Assembly: GCA_002480085.1 (NCBI GenBank)
Contig: DKPJ01000012.1
Coordinates: forward strand, 1-64,000
Reading direction: 5' to 3'
Length of the DNA: 64,000 bases
Origin: Enterobacteriaceae bacterium UBA7338
Lineage (GTDB): Bacteria > Pseudomonadota > Gammaproteobacteria > Enterobacterales > Enterobacteriaceae
Part shown: in pieces, positions 61,112 through 64,000 of the stretch
Position numbering within the stretch: position 1 is the first letter of the stretch
Layout: each line of letters starts with the position of its first letter
Position numbers and translations under genes: made by a program
The notes under the pieces: generated by a model
The model's database searches: none
Told to the model about the DNA's origin: nothing
What the model saw: the letters and a program-made list of their open reading frames with translations, nothing else

Positions 61112-62509
61112 ATTTTTACCCGAGTCGCTAATTTTTGCCGCAAGGTGTTAAGCCGCGAGGAAAGCATGGCCGAGGAGGTCATCGCCGAGCCGCGTATGAC
61201 GGTTATTCCGCGCGAGCAGCACACAATTTCCCGCAAAGATATCAGTGAAAATGCCCTCAAGGTGCTGTACCGTCTGAACAAAGCGGGCTACGAAGCCTAC
61301 CTTGTAGGCGGTGGCGTCCGCGATCTGCTGTTAGGCAAAAAACCGAAAGATTTCGACGTGACGACTAACGCCACGCCGGATCAGGTGCGCAAGCTGTTCC
61401 GCAACTGCCGCCTGGTAGGCCGTCGTTTCCGTCTCGCCCACGTGATGTTTGGCCCGGAGATCATCGAGGTTGCCACCTTCCGTGGTCACCATGAGGATCA
61501 GCCCGCCGACCGCACCACCTCTCAGCGCGGCCAGAACGGCATGCTGCTGCGTGACAACATCTTCGGTTCGATTGAAGACGACGCCCAGCGCCGCGACTTC
61601 ACTATCAACAGCCTCTACTACAGCGTCGCCGATTTTTCGGTGCGCGATTACGTCGGCGGGATGCAGGATCTTGAAGAGGGTGTTATCCGCCTGATCGGTA
61701 ATCCGGAGACCCGCTATCGGGAAGATCCGGTGCGGATGCTGCGCGCGGTGCGCTTTGCTGCCAAGCTGCATATGCGTATCAGCCCGGAGACCGCCGAGCC
61801 AATCGCCCGTCTCGCAACGCTTATCAACGACGTGCCGCCGGCGCGCCTGTTTGAGGAGTCGCTGAAGCTGCTGCAGGCCGGTAACGGTCTGGACACCTAT
61901 CAGCTGCTGCGCGAATACAGCCTGTTCCAGCCGCTGTTCCCGACCATCACGCGCTACTTCACCGAAAAGGGTGATTCGTCGATGGAGCGGATCATCAACC
62001 TGGTGCTGAAGAACACGGACACCCGCATTCAGAACGATATGCGCGTCAACCCGGCGTTCCTGTTTGCCGCTATGCTCTGGTATCCGCAGCTGGAGACCGC
62101 GCAGAAGATCGCCCAGGAGAGCGGCCTGACCTATCACGACGCCTTCGCGCTGGCGATGAACGACGTGCTGGACGAAGCCTGCCGTACGCTGGCGATCCCG
62201 AAACGGATCACCACTCTCGTGCGCGATATCTGGCAGCTGCAGCTGCGCATGTCCCGCCGCCAGGGTAAACGCGCCTGGAAGCTGATGGAGCATCCGAAGT
62301 TCCGCGCCGCCTACGATCTGCTCGCCCTGCGGGCCGAGGTCGAGGGCAACTACGAGCTGCAAAAACTGGTGCAGTGGTGGGGCGAGTTCCAGGTGGCCGC
62401 GCCGCCCGCGCAGAAGGGCATGCTTGACGTGCTGGATGATGAGCCGGATACCCGCCGTCGCCATCGCCGCCCGCGTAAGCGTACCCCGCGTCGCGAAGGC
62501 AGTGCATGA
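61112..62509 (+). CDS. pcnB: poly(A) polymerase I, apparent AUU start
   Basis: Adds 3' poly(A) tails that promote RNA decay and sets ColE1 plasmid copy number. Nucleotidyltransferase signature VGGGVRDLLLGKKPKDFDVTT (residues about 60-80), RNA-binding neck region and a very basic C-terminus. From ATT 61112 the frame reads FTRVANFCRKVLSREES, exactly the E. coli N-terminus, and gives 465 aa, the E. coli length; AGGTG lies 4 bases before. Later starts are GTG 61145 and ATG 61166. E. coli pcnB is known to start at AUU, which limits its translation. Overlaps folK by 4 bp. Confidence 0.95.
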   Translation: MFTRVANFCRKVLSREESMAEEVIAEPRMTVIPREQHTISRKDISENALKVLYRLNKAGYEAYLVGGGVRDLLLGKKPKDFDVTTNATPDQVRKLFRNCRLVGRRFRLAHVMFGPEIIEVATFRGHHEDQPADRTTSQRGQNGMLLRDNIFGSIEDDAQRRDFTINSLYYSVADFSVRDYVGGMQDLEEGVIRLIGNPETRYREDPVRMLRAVRFAAKLHMRISPETAEPIARLATLINDVPPARLFEESLKLLQAGNGLDTYQLLREYSLFQPLFPTITRYFTEKGDSSMERIINLVLKNTDTRIQNDMRVNPAFLFAAMLWYPQLETAQKIAQESGLTYHDAFALAMNDVLDEACRTLAIPKRITTLVRDIWQLQLRMSRRQGKRAWKLMEHPKFRAAYDLLALRAEVEGNYELQKLVQWWGEFQVAAPPAQKGMLDVLDDEPDTRRRHRRPRKRTPRREGSA

Positions 62510-62985
62510 CGCGGGTCTATATCGCCCTTGGCAGCAACCTGGCGTCGCCCCTGACCCAGGTTAATGCGGCAATCGAGGCGCTGGGTACGATCCCGGATAG
62601 CCGGATTGTCGCTGTCTCCAGCTTCTACCGTACGCCGCCGCTGGGTCCGCAGGATCAGCCCGACTACCTTAACGCCGCCGTGGCGCTGGAGACGACGCTG
62701 GCGCCTGAAGCCCTGCTGGATCACACCCAGCGTATCGAGCTGGAGCGGGGCCGGGTGCGTAAAGCTGAGCGCTGGGGACCGCGCACGCTGGATCTCGATA
62801 TCATGCTGTTTGGCGATGAGACTATTGCCACCCCACGCCTCACCGTGCCCCACTACGATATGAAAAACCGCGGTTTTATGCTCTGGCCGCTGTTTGAGAT
62901 CGCCCCCGCGCTGCGCTTCCCCGACGGCGAAACGCTCGCCAACGTACTTGAGCGCCTTGGCGCAGCGAAACCGGCGGGCTGGTAA
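62506..62985 (+). CDS. folK: 6-hydroxymethyl-7,8-dihydropterin pyrophosphokinase
   Basis: Transfers pyrophosphate from ATP to hydroxymethyldihydropterin in folate synthesis. Conserved ALGSNL near the N-terminus, the signature WGPRTLDLDIMLFG (about 89-102) with the two Mg-binding aspartates, and VPHYDMKNRGFML. 159 aa, equal to E. coli. The start overlaps the pcnB stop as ATGA. Confidence 0.97.
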   Translation: MTRVYIALGSNLASPLTQVNAAIEALGTIPDSRIVAVSSFYRTPPLGPQDQPDYLNAAVALETTLAPEALLDHTQRIELERGRVRKAERWGPRTLDLDIMLFGDETIATPRLTVPHYDMKNRGFMLWPLFEIAPALRFPDGETLANVLERLGAAKPAGW

Positions 62986-63079
62986 TACCACTCCGCCCCT
63001 TAAACCTGCCGAAAATCATTGTCCCCCCTGACGTTACTGATAAAATGCCGGAAAGTTGAAGGCTCCATCAGGAAACGCT

Positions 63080-63871
63080 ATGAAACCAACCACCCTCTCC
63101 TGGCTGCAAAAGTGCAAGCAGGAACAGAAACGCTTCGCCACCATCACCGCCTATGACTACAGCTTCGCTAAGCTGTTTGCCGAAGAGGGCATTAACGTCA
63201 TGCTGGTCGGCGACTCGTTAGGGATGACGGTCCAGGGCCATGACTCCACCCTGCCGGTGACGGTCGCGGATATCGCCTACCACACCCAGAGCGTACGTCG
63301 CGGCGCGCCGAACTGCCTGCTGCTCGCCGACCTGCCGTTTATGGCCTACGCCACCCCTGACCAGGCCTTTGCTAACGCCGCCACGGTGATGCGTGCCGGG
63401 GCTAACATGGTCAAAATCGAGGGTGGCCGCTGGCTGGCCGAGACGGTGAAAATGCTGACCGAGCGCGCCGTGCCGGTATGCGGCCACCTGGGACTAACCC
63501 CGCAGTCGGTGAACGTCTTTGGTGGCTACAAGGTGCAGGGGCGCGGCGACGCGGCCCAGACGCTATTTGATGACGCCCTGGCGCTGGAGGCGGCTGGCGC
63601 ACAGCTGCTGGTGCTGGAGTGCGTGCCGGTTGCGCTGGCGAAGCGCATTACCGAGGCGCTGACCATCCCGGTGATTGGCATCGGCGCGGGCAACGTCACC
63701 GACGGCCAGATCCTGGTGATGCACGATGCGTTCGGCATCACCGGCGGTCATATTCCTAAATTTGCCAAGAATTTCCTGGCCGGCACGGGCGACATGCGCG
63801 CCGCCGTGCGCCAGTACGTGAGTGAAGTCGAAGCGGGGAGCTACCCCGGCGAAGAGCACAGTTTTCACTAA
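63080..63871 (+). CDS. panB: 3-methyl-2-oxobutanoate hydroxymethyltransferase
   Basis: Makes ketopantoate from alpha-ketoisovalerate and 5,10-methylene-THF, the first pantothenate step. TIM-barrel with the Mg ligands in LVGDSLGM (Asp) and the catalytic Glu in VIGIGAGN..DG region/LVLECVP. The start at ATG 63080 gives 263 aa against 264 in E. coli; an ATG at 63056 would add 8 residues. GGAAACGCT precedes. Folate cofactor use parallels neighbouring folK. 11 bp before panC. Confidence 0.97.
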   Translation: MKPTTLSWLQKCKQEQKRFATITAYDYSFAKLFAEEGINVMLVGDSLGMTVQGHDSTLPVTVADIAYHTQSVRRGAPNCLLLADLPFMAYATPDQAFANAATVMRAGANMVKIEGGRWLAETVKMLTERAVPVCGHLGLTPQSVNVFGGYKVQGRGDAAQTLFDDALALEAAGAQLLVLECVPVALAKRITEALTIPVIGIGAGNVTDGQILVMHDAFGITGGHIPKFAKNFLAGTGDMRAAVRQYVSEVEAGSYPGEEHSFH

Positions 63872-63882
63872 GGAGCCTACGC

Positions 63883-64000
63883 GTGTTGATTATCGAAACC
63901 CTGCCGCTGCTGCGCCAGCACATTCGTCGGCTGCGCCGTGAGGGCCAGCGCGTAGCGCTGGTGCCGACCATGGGCAACCTCCACGATGGCCATATGCAGC
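63883..64000 (+). CDS. panC: pantothenate synthetase, 5' part only
   Basis: The first 39 codons of PanC, which joins pantoate and beta-alanine using ATP. The start is GTG 63883 with AAGGAG upstream, and the translation LIIETLPLLRQHIRRLR then VALVPTMGNLHDGHM contains the HIGH-type HDGH motif of this cytidylyltransferase-like family. The gene runs off the right edge of the window. Confidence 0.96.
   Translation, partial: MLIIETLPLLRQHIRRLRREGQRVALVPTMGNLHDGHMQ

Overview
The window is a stretch of core chromosome from a member of the Enterobacteriaceae. Gene content, gene order, protein lengths and many near-identical proteins match the Escherichia coli K-12 interval from panC to gmhB and the rrnH promoter, read in the opposite direction. 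The GC-rich coding sequence and the sequence differences suggest an Enterobacter/Klebsiella/Leclercia-type relative rather than E. coli itself; I cannot fix the genus. There are no insertion sequences, prophage genes, tRNA genes, CRISPR arrays, toxin-antitoxin pairs or defence genes. I find no convincing undescribed multi-gene system, so the findings are mostly regulatory details, unusual starts and lineage-specific losses.

Layout. 1-175: promoters P1 and P2 of an rRNA operon that runs leftward out of the window. 195-4703: gmhB (heptose synthesis), the metNIQ methionine transporter with a MetJ operator, rcsF and trmO. 4815-9848: proS, arfB, yaeQ, yaeP, rof, tilS and a VOC-family gene; nlpE and yaeF, which lie between proS and arfB in E. 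coli, are absent. 9904-26789: ldcC, then a long leftward block uppS-cdsA-rseP-bamA-skp-lpxD-fabZ-lpxA-lpxB-rnhB-dnaE-accA, which links undecaprenyl and phospholipid precursors, outer-membrane protein assembly, lipid A, replication and fatty-acid synthesis. 26976-31753: rpsB-tsf-pyrH-frr-dxr (translation factors, UMP kinase, isoprenoid precursor) with the S2-regulated rpsB leader and internal terminators. 31891-36784: rightward map, glnD, dapD, yaeH. 36877-41273: leftward cdaR, degP (with a clear sigma-E promoter) and dgt. 41357-43488: mtn-btuF-yadS. 43606-46819: erpA, clcA and divergent hemL. 46901-52813: the fhuACDB ferrichrome uptake genes with a Fur-box-like site and an attenuator after fhuA. 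53046-58136: mrcB (PBP1B) and hrpB. 58215-64000: rightward thpR-sfsA, dksA-gluQ, pcnB-folK (pcnB apparently starting at AUU), panB and the start of panC. The yad fimbrial cluster found between folK and panB in E. coli K-12 is absent.

Intergenic gaps are short. Five of them carry REP/BIME-type palindromes. The only gap over 300 bases (31568-31890) holds the rpsB leader, the rpsB promoter and the map upstream region. Identifications rest on recalled family and E. coli sequences read by eye; no database search was run.
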